Shown: piece by piece, positions 11,702-22,600 of the stretch
Numbering within the stretch: the first letter of the stretch is position 1
How the letters are laid out: each line of letters starts with the position of its first letter
DNA from: Paramarasmius palmivorus
Lineage: Eukaryota > Basidiomycota > Agaricomycetes > Agaricales > Marasmiaceae
NCBI GenBank assembly: GCA_037176845.1
Contig: JAYKXP010000074.1
Span: forward strand, 216,736-280,735
Reading direction: 5' to 3'
Length of the DNA stretch: 64,000 nucleotides
Position numbers and translations under genes: made by a program
Notes under the pieces: model-generated
Databases searched by the model: none
What the model was told of the DNA's origin: nothing
What the model saw: the letters and a program-made list of their open reading frames with translations, nothing else

Positions 11702-12417
11702 CTACCATCTTCCATGATACCCCGGTACCTGCGGTGTAGGGCCTCCGTACTGTCTTTCGACGAGGGCGATCTCCTGGCAACCTCCGCCATGTTTGCATAC
11801 TGAGGTAGGACAAAGGTGTCGACGCGACGCGGTAGCAAAGTCCAAGAACCGTACACCACCATCGGCAGATTGGACGATGTTTCGTGTGTTCAGCAAGTCG
11901 TTGTGCACGATGCCTGCCTGATGGAGGGAAAGTGTACAGGCTACGATATTTCGGCTGGGATGTATTTAGACGTTGTTCAACGCTGGGAAGAAATGTAAAC
12001 TCACCCAAGATCCACAGGATGCATTCCGTCGGTGGAAGAACAGTACTCCAATACCATACACGCAACCTTCTCCCTCAATCCACTCTGATATCTGGATTCT
12101 GTCTGTCCGTGATAGAGCCCGTAATAGATGGGAACGACAGTTCCCTGCAGATGACGAAGTTCGTTTTCGTACATTCGCGCTTCACGTTCGAGCGAAGTTA
12201 TGTGTTCCATCCCATAAGCCATCTTGAGGATGACAGGTGTAGGTTCGGACGCTGAACCTTTTGGCGTGAGGTATGCGGTGAGGATATTACCCCTGCGATT
12301 GATGGAAGTTTTGGCAATGCGAGCAGTGTAGTGTGGTGAAGGAGTACTGGAAGGATCGGACCATTGCCACATGGTCTCGATGCGGTATGCGTCGTAGTCG
12401 ATCTCGAGAGTAGACAT
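11702..12417 (-). CDS. Short protein-kinase-fold protein
   Basis: Two exons (12417..12005 and 11954..11702) give about 221 residues. Exon 1 starts MSTLEIDYDAYRIET and has an invariant-Lys-like PVILKMAYG and a helix with EREARMYENEL. Exon 2 carries the catalytic-loop-like VHNDLLNTRNIV and a metal-loop-like FLDFATA, where a canonical kinase has DFG. The protein stops about 45 residues later, so the C-lobe is mostly missing. This resembles the short kinase-like proteins common in agarics. Activity is doubtful because of length and the changed DFG motif. The upstream part of the minus-strand frame before 12417 is open but lacks support. Confidence 0.7.
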
Positions 12418-12937
12418 GGTAAGAGGTATGTTGGAATTGTGATGTATGGGTATGAATGAAAATGGGTATACAAGTGTGGCGGCGATACCAGTTGGTATTT
12501 GACGACGAGCAAGTGATTGGGTTATATACCAACTCGATGAATGAAGGGCCACAAAAGCCACATTCCAAACGAGAACAGTGGATGCGTAGGCATTGATGTG
12601 GCCTATTTGTGATCTAATCAACAATTCTCCCATCAATCGAAGTCGCGGAAATACATGACGGCCACCCATTGTTCAGGCCATCCGATGCTTGGACCACCGA
12701 CGGCAGGAGTGCATCGCAGTGTTACGAAATAAGGACAATGTCGGACGTTCATTGTACATCTAGTACGCAGAGACTGTGAGCAGAGGGCAACCGACGATAG
12801 TCAGTCGCATAGACTGTCCAATGTGGAGGGTCTAGACATGCTCGGGCTTCTCGGGCTAATCGCTGTGTTAGCTTAGTACGAACACCCGGGTCGTGGTTCA
12901 ACTCACCAAACAAATAGTTCGTGGTAGCTTTTCTGAT
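12418..12937. other. Intergenic: upstream of kinase-like gene
   Basis: This is the space between the kinase-like start and the 3' end of the next F-box gene. No ORF with family features was seen. It should contain the kinase-like promoter; no TATA box was recognised. Confidence 0.5.
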
Positions 12938-15358
12938 TCAGCTTAACTCCCCACCTATGAGTCTGACAGGATGAGGATGAAGAAACTGGATCGGGGTGTT
13001 TAGACTCCAGCCCCAGTGGTCCAAGCATATATCGGACTCTGCAATGTCATGCCTAATAACGAGCATCAGCTAAAGCACTCAAGGAGAACCGTAGAGGCAT
13101 ACTTCTCCTGCATGTGTATCTGAATTGAGGTAGTAATAGGGGAGTCGTCGCAGAGTTTGCATGATAGATATTTCTGATACCTTGAGAAAGTCCCAGGATG
13201 TGGATATTGGTTCAAGTTCAAGATTCGTTTCTTCAGATCTTCGTCAAACGAGGTGATAGAGAAGGTATGCTTGATTGGGTGCTGCAACTGCATTATAATA
13301 AGTTAGTTCACAGAATGACAGATATGAACTCGTGGACAACTCACCACTTTGGTCCATCTAAGAAACTGTCTTGCCTCGAACCCACAGTCCAAACACTCAA
13401 AGAGGGGATCCAGGCGATCAAGTTCGTCCAAATCGTGAGCCCCAGATAGTTCGAACATCATCTTCACACATTCGGCTGCCTGAGGATCGTGTACTATACA
13501 TCTTGATGACCAGGGCCTCCATGAAAAAGTGTTGAATGGATTCAACTCCCTCTCTCGTCTTTTCTCGACACTCGCAGGCACCGTCGGATTTACATCAGAG
13601 TCTGTACAACACGAATGCACAAAGAGCCTTGGAGCCCAAAGTATCTCGCTGCATTCGGTACATCTGAATATCGGTACTTCATTCTCCGGAACGCGTTTAC
13701 GGACTTCCTTCTCCTTCTTCACAAGCCATTCATCTGCGATTTTGGGCATCTCCGCGCAGAATACCTTGATAAAATCGGACTCTGAGGGCCCGTCTTCGTA
13801 TGGTGCCCGGATGAGCCGTTCGGTATGGTCGGCCGCTAAGATGAAATCTCCGATGGGAGGAAAGACCGTGCGAGGGCTCCTTTGGCAGTGAATGGTGTGG
13901 ATACGTTGGACTAGTTGGTAACGTTCGATGCATATCCGTTGGCGCTCAGCTGCGAGGCGGCGCGCTTTCTGTTCCTCAAGAAATTCTATGAGAGTAGGTT
14001 TGATAATGTTCCAGCCTTCAAGAAGTATGGGTGAGTATTATGGGGCAGCCAAGATCAGACACATGACTAACTGCGCTCCGTGAGAGGTTTAGGTTGGTCA
14101 ACGAGATGGTGATCTGCAAAATCTCGACCAAGATCTTTTCCTTCCCAACCAAGCGCAGTCATCCTTCGCGTGAGTCTAAAACCTTTATGAGATCTAGCTG
14201 ACAGCTCATACAAAGTGACTTACTCTATCCTCCGGTCTCGACGAAGATTACCCAGTTCATCCATGCGGGCTCTTGTCCAATTGATGTTCCAATCTCGACA
14301 CCTATGGCTATGCTTTCTGAGCTATGAGCACAGAATCTCACAGTGATGAGAGACCACTTACAGATGCGAGGTCTCTGGCAGCTTTCACTTTCGTGGATCT
14401 CCAAGCTTCAAAACTCGAAGGATCATCCTTTACTTCCATATATTCTATACGTAACGCCTTGATTGTTGAAGGAATATATTTGCGATCGTATCCTGTAGTA
14501 AGATGAGATTGAGAATCTCAAGCGAAGTTATTGGCACGAACTGGGAATCTCGTGATACATTTTACGCATCATAACACCAACATCTTTTGTCCAGCTTTTG
14601 AGTTTGGTAAGTTCATCCATCGAATAGAAACTGTAATTCATGAGTGAGGCATAATGGTAAGATACATGTGATTCGGCGTACACCCTGGATTCACAAGACT
14701 TGTGGCATCGTATTCTGCATTCCCAAATGACATTGTCGCATGGACTTCGCATGCATACCTTCATGGTGATGTATTTTAATCTGGGCCGAGAAGGGAACAG
14801 AGGACGTACATGACAGTGAGGGTCAAAGGCCAAGCTTGCATATTGTGCTTCATTCAGGTCAAGTGGAGGTGGTGGCAATCCAGGGACATTTTCTCGAGCT
14901 GCACGCCAAATGGGTATCGAAGATTTAGACATCAGCATGCTTCGGAGAAATTTGCAGGTCCGAGCTAGGTGAAGAATATCCAGAGGCAAAAGGCTCTTGA
15001 ATATCTGTGAGACATCCATAGTCAACTCAACATCCATTCGTGACACGGGCGAAAGACGCACCTCGATAACTACATCCATTGGTGTATCCTTCACGATTCT
15101 TTCTAGCATGCCACGTTTACCACGAACTCGACGGGTCGGTTCTTGCACTTCCTTCTTTGTGCTTCTTCTGGTTTTCGACGCTCTTGTTCCCTCGTGGGAC
15201 GTTGCTTTGCGCTTCGACCCTGCCAAGGTCTTTGAAGTACCATCCTGCGTAGAGGTCGTGCCGGTCTTTGTCTTCGATTTTGACGTCCGCCCTTCTGCCT
15301 CCTGCTTTTCTTCAATTCTCAGAGATTTTTTGGCCATTGTGATGAAGGTTGATTCCAA
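12938..15358 (-). CDS. F-box protein with Cys-rich zinc-cluster, paralog B
   Basis: Same architecture as the gene at 278-2664. Exon 1 (15358 or 15337..15062) is a Lys/Arg/Thr-rich N-terminus ending MDVVIE. Exon 2 (15004..14810) has the F-box core LLPLDILHLARTCKFLRSML. A 51-nt intron (14809..14759) leads to exon 3, VCMRSPC...RIRCHKSC. Further blocks are MDELTKLKSWTK, YIPSTIKALRIEYM, VKDDPSSFEAWR, TALGWEGKDL, PPIGDFIL, FRCTECSEILWAPR, DLDELDRLDPLFECLDCG, SITSFDEDLKKRIL and LSCKLC. The last exon ends about HDIAESDICLDHWG and GGELS, stop at 12938. Each intron removed is 50-52 nt. Likely an SCF substrate adaptor with a metal-binding C-terminal part; target unknown. Confidence 0.8.
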
Positions 15359-15881
15359 GGAAACGTGGAAGACAAAAACAAAGAGCGTTCAGGGGTGACG
15401 GTAGCGAGGATCATTTTAGATAAGATCACATGCCCAGGATCTTATCAGTACCAGGCCTCTTCCCGAATCCCAACTCTCATCTCCGCTACTGTCCAGCCTG
15501 CTTCGTATACGGTTTGTGAGTGAGTAGATTTTGTCTGAAAATGATTTACTTATACCCACTCATTTGCATCCTTCTTAGCATCTACGACAGTATTCGCTTT
15601 TCGTAAATCCTAGCATTGTTACAGCAAAATTGTAACCTTGAGATCGACCGGCAACAAATTCAATTTGCTGAGCGCTGGACGCATTGTCACATCTGCCATC
15701 GGTCCATTTCTGTCCTCCACATGATGTAAAAGGGATCACAATTCTTTTCACCACTCCACACACATTACTTTTCGTCACCCACACTCGTTTGAACTAATAG
15801 TCCCCCTCGGAAACTAGTCTGACGAAGACTTAGTAGACCATCGGCACGGCTGTTGAGGGTACATACCCAAGGTCGGACATC
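15359..15881. promoter_or_regulatory. Shared intergenic region between divergent genes
   Basis: About 520 nt separate the start of the minus-strand F-box gene from the plus-strand membrane-protein gene, so promoters of both must lie here. A minus ORF at 15575-15784 has several Cys residues (CGGQKW, RCDN, YCRRC) but no signal sequence, and I could not link it to a gene. Confidence 0.45.
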
Positions 15882-15923
15882 ATGATTAGCGACACATTTT
15901 ACACAGCACCATCCCAGTCACGG

Positions 15924-17066
15924 ATGCCGTTACTCATCAGCTCAGTTGCCTTTTTTCTGGCAGTCATATTGGGGTGCAGTACTCCTGTCGACGCCCTCGA
16001 ATTCAGGAGTATTAGCGGCCCACCTGAAACCAGCGGTAACATCCTTCGTGGAGGCAGTCTCGTCATCACTTGCACGCGCCAATACCCTGGAGATTTGGAC
16101 TCGTCCACCTTATTTTTGGTCGGAACGGCAGGAGAACGGACACAAGTGTCGTTTTCCTCTCTAAATTCCTCAACATCGCAGGCAGTCTCTATTGTACAAG
16201 TTCCACAGCAGATTGATGGGTCTGTTTTTTTCCCGTAGTTGCACGATACACAGAGCTGAAGGAAACACAGAGGGCACTATTTTCTGGTAGCCGTAGAATC
16301 CAAGTAAGTATTCCAAACGCTTTCTTCAATGGAGGCTCTGAACATTCTTGAATAGTCGCTCGGTCATCGCAAGCAGTCCAAATTTCACTATCGACAATGC
16401 TACGGTCTCTAGCACGTAAGCTGTATTAGCGCGTTCTTTCGGTCTCTTTTTCTGATGTTTACAACAGGAGTTCAGCTAGTTCTCCGACTGAAAGCTCGTC
16501 AGATCAAGGATCTAACTCTTCACCTGGATCTTCCGGTTCAAATGCCGGAGCAATAGCTGGCGGTGTCATTGGTGGAGTTGTCGGGTTGGCGGCTGTTGTC
16601 GTTGCAGTCCTGTTGTTCTTGAGACGACGAAGAGTACTAGGGGAGAAAAAGATGATTACACCCGGTACGTCGTTATCTACTCCCCTACCTGCTTTGTTCT
16701 GATAATTAAGTAGATATATCTACCTATTTCACCGAGCCAACCCCAATCATTACCGGAGAATCAAGTCAAGGTCAAGGTCAAGGAGCGGGCCCACCAAGTG
16801 CAGCCAAAGAGAAATACCTCATGATGCAGGAGCAGAAAGAGCAGATGTTGGGAATGAGACAGCGACTTGAACGTCGATTGGAGGATAACATGGCAGAACA
16901 TCGAATGAGGATTGCAAACCCCGACGGGTCATCCGTAGCCTCACAGTCGGGTCAGGACACGGTACCTGAACTTCGCCGTCAGCTGGATGTCATGTCACAG
17001 AGGATACATGAGCTGGAGGCAGAGTTGGCCGAGCAGGCACCACCGGATTACGTTTCAACAATATAG
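15924..17066 (+). CDS. Single-pass membrane protein with coiled-coil tail, frame interrupted
   Basis: An ATG at 15924 (or 15882) opens a signal peptide (MPLLISSVAFFLAVILG) followed by an extracellular domain (LEFRSISGPPETSGNIL ... QAVSIVQVPQQIDG). The middle exons read VVARYTELKETQRALF and NFTIDNATVSST, then a Ser/Gly-rich stalk, a transmembrane helix (GGVIGGVVGLAAVVVAVLLF) with the stop-transfer RRRR, and a cytoplasmic coiled coil (KEQMLGMRQRLERRLEDN ... HELEAELAEQ) ending VSTI. Introns are near 16303, 16419 and 16662. As given, the sequence changes frame at two T-runs (16225-16231 and 16280-16283), so it is either a young pseudogene or carries homopolymer errors. The architecture suggests a wall-stress or surface sensor. 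A rearranged second copy is at 27339-28386. Confidence 0.7.
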
Positions 17067-17492
17067 CATCAGTCAGTGTTGTTCTCGGTTTTGGTGCGTT
17101 CTTGCTGTCTGCCCACTCGGATACTTGAAATGGCTGACTTCCGTGCTGATAACAGGCTCTGACATCTCATATTTTTTTGTATTCGGGCTTCCTTCAATTC
17201 TAAACGCCGATGACAAGAACCATGTTCCAGAAAAGCTTATCTGCATTGAAAAGACTAAATATGAAGACATACATGCACGGGCCCAGTCGACTTTGACCCG
17301 ACGGATGTCGGATAAACACAATCTACCGTCAGTGCGGGTATTCCTTCCTTTGTGTCGCAAGCACTTGGATAAAAAGGTTGTACCCGAAAGGTTCACTTAC
17401 TCACCATCATTCACGACATGGTATATAAATCAGGAAGACAGCCCAACACTAAGCATCTCTCTCATCGCACCTTCTTTTAGCCCGCTGCTTAA
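17067..17492. other. Intergenic, dehydrogenase promoter
   Basis: No gene was recognised. A TATA-like tatataaat occurs at about 17419, some 70 nt before the dehydrogenase ATG. The first about 80 nt are repeated after the pseudogene copy near 28390-28480. Confidence 0.5.
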
Positions 17493-18814
17493 ATGGCTAC
17501 ACCAACAAAGAAGACCGCCTTCGTCACTGGCGCTGGTGAGCTTTAGTCGCTTCCTTGTAGTTGTATCTATCTCATGCATTCTTTAGGGCAAGGCATTGGC
17601 CTCGGAATTGCCCTTCAACTCGCCAGAGATGGCCTTAATGTCGCTATCAACGATATATCTTCCAATGCTGAGCGAGCCAACGAGGCGTTACAACAACTAA
17701 GAGAAGCTACCGCAGCTCATGGAGGCAAAGCATCTGTCCACTTCGGAGATGTATCCGACGAAGATCAGGTTAAGAAGATGATTGACGATGTTGTGCGAGA
17801 ACATGGTTCGCTGGATGTCGTGTGTTTCCTTGTTTCCTTTCTTCTTGAGAACTAGCGCTGACCTTGGTAACCGGTTAGATGGTAGCCAACGCGGGAATCG
17901 CTCGGTACAAGCCTATGATCAACAGTACGTTTACAGTATCGCGTTTCTCGTAGCATCACTGAGCACCAACAAACCCCTCTTCAAGCTACTGCGGACGACC
18001 TCGACAAGCTTCTTGCTGTCAACTTCAAGGGTGTATTCTTCGCCTACAAGTACGCTGCGAAACAAATGATAGCTCAAGGACGACCTGGGAGGATCATTGG
18101 TGCTAGTTCTGTTACCGGGAAACAAGGTTGGTGAATCAGATTCAAATACGTATGTGCTCACGGTATTGACGCGCGATAAAAGGTGCTCAGTCATTATCAG
18201 TATACTCTGCAACCAAGTTTGCTGTCAGAGGGCTTACTCAAGTGGCCGGTACGTGTGCTGCATGTCCGTGTGAAGGCGATAGATGAGCCAACGGTATCTC
18301 AATAGCGAGGGAGTTGGGGTCGCACAAGATCACTGTCAACGCTTATGCTCCCGGGTGTATCGAGACGGAAATGAGTAAGTCATCGCGAGTCCAAATCGTT
18401 GCGACATACTCATTCTCTGTGCCTTCGTGTAGTCGAGAAAGCTGATGCAGCACATGCACAACACCTGAATGGCCAGAACGGAGATCTCAAGGCGCTCGTG
18501 AGTACCATTTTGTACCAAGTGAAACCAGTCCGACTGAATCACATACAGTTTGCAGCATCATCGTGTCTTGGCTATAATGGAACACCAGCTGATGTTGCGA
18601 GTCTGGTGTCGTACTTGGCTTCGGATGCGGCGCATTTTATTACAGGTGTGTGTTGCTGCGTATGTTTTTGGTGTGCTCCGACTGATGAGTGGTGCTTTGG
18701 CTTTGCAATGGCAGGTCAAACGGTAAGAACATTCCCTATCTATGCTTCGATGTTCAGAGGTTTAAACTTGCACTGTGATAGGTTTCGGTCAACGCTGGCA
18801 TGTTCTTTGACTAG
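17493..18814 (+). CDS. Short-chain dehydrogenase/reductase (acetoin reductase-like)
   Basis: NAD(P)-dependent oxidoreductase of the classical SDR family. The first exon (17493..17535) encodes MATPTKKTAFVTGA and joins exon 2 at 17587 to complete the Rossmann motif GAGQGIGLGIA. Later short exons give VANAGIARYKPM (the NAG motif), VNFKGVFFAYKYAAKQM, IIGASSVTGKQG (catalytic Ser), YSATKFAVRGL (the YxxxK pair), ELGSHKITVNAYAPG and IETEM. The C-terminus is SLVSYLASDAAHFITG then QTVSVNAGMFFD. All diagnostic residues are present. The sequence style matches diacetyl/acetoin or butanediol dehydrogenases; the substrate is not provable here. Confidence 0.88.
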
Positions 18815-19626
18815 AGTGTTGTGTATGATGTATCTGTATCTGGTAAGATGTACCATGCCCCACTTCAATAGAGCAGCATTTACATTGTATTGAAGGTAAT
18901 ATAAGACAGTTTTAAATAACTGCGTGTCACCGGGCTGGTGGACAATGAACAATGCGGTTCGGACAGAACACAGAAAGACACATCCGCAAACATGAGCTCA
19001 ACCACTGTGCTCCGAACCCCGAGGTGAATGAGGGTGGGATAGAGCAGGTTTAAGAAAATTAATAGTTTTCTGGGTGCATCATTAAATGTTGACGGTGATG
19101 CTCACCATGCTGGATATTACAGTAGTGCCGACTTCTTGCACCTCCGAGTCATAGCAGGAGCTTCCGACAGTTAGCGTGCAGGATTCTGGATCCTATTAAT
19201 ACACGTTCGCTTAGCCTGGACGTTCGCTGACCTGACAGATACATATCACGTACTTTCTAGTTGATAGCTGCGCATTCCGTCGAGCATAAATGAGTCTTCG
19301 TAAAAGCGCACCGCATTTCGGAAACCAAGCAGATATTTCCCGAATACCCATCTGCCTTGCCTAGGTTTTGAGCCTCTTACTTCCAACGTGGATAGAGTAA
19401 CTGGTTAGACTGTGGAATGGTAATCTTATCGAGACATTGCAGACAAATTTTGAGTAAATTTGAGTAGCAGTATTCGAGAATTCGAAAGTGGAGGTCACTG
19501 TGTGCAAATCCGACAGCGCAGTGCCGAAGAAATTGCCGGCCAACACTTGTTGGACCATAACCACCATCTTCCCTACATCCTTTCCTATCCTTGCTTCAGG
19601 GATCCGGAGGTACTCAGTCTGGAGCA
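18815..19626. other. Intergenic upstream of MON2
   Basis: No recognisable gene. A minus ORF at 19361-19675 overlaps the MON2 first exon on the other strand and has no family features. Confidence 0.5.
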
Positions 19627-22600
19627 ATGAGCTCTCTAGCTTTTCTTGTGACTGAACTTCAGGTGCGTGTTTCAACGGAACTGTCTCAACAATATACTCA
19701 TGTCACGATAGTCCTTAGCCAGCGAAACCAGACGCAAGCATCCGGAAGTTCGTGAGGTATTTTGGGCTTCCGTATGCACTGTATTGGATAGCTGATTGCT
19801 CTGGGATATGGGAAGGCTGCAGAAAAGTCACTGGCAATCTTGAGAGCTTCTCCAGAACAGGCAACCGCGAACTTGGCTTCTGGTGCGTTTGCCTTCTATC
19901 ACGACCTTGAACACGCTCTAATAGTCGATGACTATTACAGAAGGACCGCAATCCGATGATTTGCTCAAGCCAGTTTTTATGGGATGCGCTACCAAGAACG
20001 CCAAAGTCGTCGCAATCTCCCTGGGTTCCCTTCAACGACTCATTGCACTGAAAGCAGTACCACAATCAGCGGTCCCACTTATCGTTAAGACGATGAGCGA
20101 TGCTATGTCTCAAGGAGTCGATATACAATTGAAAATTCTACAAACCCTTCTATCTCTCATCACGAACTTCCCTGAAGTACACGGAGCGCTTCTTGGCGAC
20201 GTGCGTTACAGTTGTTTCCCTCACCTTCAATCACACCATCTAAAACATCTCTTTTGTAGGCGCTTCTATTATGCTTCAAACTCCAAGAGTCCAAAATCGC
20301 TGTCGTGTCGTCCACCGCGGCGGCTACCCTCAGACAGCTCGTGATGTTTGTCGTGGACAAGATGGTTGACGAGGACCGACGGGACGATTTGGATCCGACT
20401 CTACTCTCATCAGTCACGCTCCCTGACGGATCAACCATCTCCTTAGGACCTTCTGCAAAAGATGCCTATTCAGTCTTCGAAGACCTCTGTCTCCTAGCCA
20501 ACTCCGAGAAGCCCAACTTCCTGAGGCTCGAGTTCCTACACAAGACCTTTGCGTTGGAGCTTATTGAAAGCGTCCTGACCAACTACCACGGGCTGTTCAA
20601 GAAGCACAATGAACTCATTCTGCTTCTTCGGCACCATTTGTGTCCTCTTTTGCTCAAAGCACTTTCGGACCGTGCCATCTTCCCTCTTACGCTGAGATGT
20701 ACGCGTGTGGCTTTTCTACTCTTGAAGCAGTTCTCCGGAGAATTGGAGACCGAAGCGGAGGTGTTCTTGATGATGTTCATTCGGATAATATCTGACGAAG
20801 CGGACGAGCAATATGGTCCGGCGAGGCCACCGTGGGTAAGGGTGCTTGCTATGGAGATTATGCGAGGGTATGTCAAAGGTTGCTTTCGTTTGAACAGTCA
20901 CTCACAATTCAAAATTAGATTGTGCAGTGATGCGGAATTGATACGAAATGTTTGGGATCGTTACGATGCCCATCCATCCGGGAACTCCAAAGTGTTCACA
21001 TCTCTAATTACCGCTTTGAATAGGCTGGTGACCGAGAAGCCTGCTTTACTGGGTGTCAGTTCGCAAATGTTCGGTGTTGGAGTTCCACATGATGTGGGTG
21101 GTCTTTCACCATCAAGTTCGAGTTATAGCTTGGACATGGGCGGTATGGCGGGCATGGTAGCTACAGCGGCTAGCGCGACTGTTTCGAACGTGGTCGGGAT
21201 GATGTCAAGCGGTGCAGGGTTGAGCTTGCAAGGCTCTACGATGAAACTTCAGTGGTAAGTCTGCGTCGATGTTGCCCTTGACTAAATATCATTCTCACGT
21301 CCACTTTAGTATCGACCAACTTGACAAGGCCGATTCTCCTCCAATTCCCGAATCCTATCTCTACCTTCTTGCAGTTCAATGTCTAGTCTCCTTATGTGAG
21401 GGTCTAGCAGCGTTTTCTGCGCCATTATACACGTCTATCGTCATCCAGCGCCCGCGTGCAGCAGGTGAAGCCCCCGTACGCGCTCCGCCTTCATTAGACA
21501 TATCCTCTCTCCCCCCGGATGACCCTCAGACTAAGCAGCTTCGAATTGTTCGTGACATCATCGAGAATGGTTGGCCAGCCCTCTTAGCTGCACTATCTTT
21601 CATCATCTCCACAAACCTCTCTGACGAACTTTTCGTTGATGTCCTGGCGAGCTTCCAGGCTATGACCAACGTTTCGGGCATGCTTGGACTATCCACTCCA
21701 CGCGATGCTTTCTTCACTAGTTTGTCGAAGTTTGCTGTTCCAACTCGTGTCGTATCATCCCTAGAATCCTATATCGAGCCCCAGACACCACGTACAGCGA
21801 GCAGCATATCAGAGAATCTGGGCCTCGGTGGCGGTGCTATCCATCCACCAGGCTTGTCCGAAAGAAATTTGGCATGTCTGAAGGTGTTGATCGCCAGCGC
21901 CATGTTCCTCGCAGGGAGCCTCAGCGAGAGCTGGTTCGGTATCCTGGAAGTGCTTCAGAATGCCGATTATGTGTTGACGTCGAAAGGGACTGGGCTAAGC
22001 GCAACGCCGAGCAAACGTGGCTCAACAGCCGGAGTGGGCCGAGCAGTGTCTGGGGCCGGATCACTGCAACCTGGTGCAGGCTCATCATCAGGCACGAAGC
22101 ACCCTTTGCTGAGTGACTTGGACTCGGATTCTATTTTGAATGCCATGCAAAGGCTCTTCGATGCTTCCAAAAACCTAGAAGACGAAGCTTTCAAAAGTTT
22201 CGTTAAGGCACTCTGCAAGCTGAGCGCGGAAATGGTTGGTATGCAGACGGATAGTAGGGATTTAGAAGTGATTACAGAAGGAGATAATGACGAGGACGAT
22301 GGGCGAACGCTCACTACTCCGACTGTTGTCACGTCTAGTGTGAAGGAGGCATCTCATCGGCGACGTGTCAGTGGTATACATATCCCACGTACCTTGGTGA
22401 GTATCGTTCTTTGCATTACATTCCAGTCTCTCAGACTCGTTCATAGCGCTCTGGTGACTTTGGTATCAATAAACTTGGCCAAGTGGCACTTCTAAATGTT
22501 CATCGCTTGATATATCGACCCCCGAGTGTGGCTTGGGATACCACAACGGGACATCTTCTGTCGATCATCTGCTTACCTGTGGCACCGCAATCCATTCGTA

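Noticed and set aside
12860..12910. GTGGTTCAACTC considered as a tRNA B box
   Set aside because: No matching A box, acceptor stem or anticodon arm could be folded around it.
14997..15398. Plus-strand ORF of 133 codons
   Set aside because: Antisense to exon 1 and the F-box exon of the second F-box gene.
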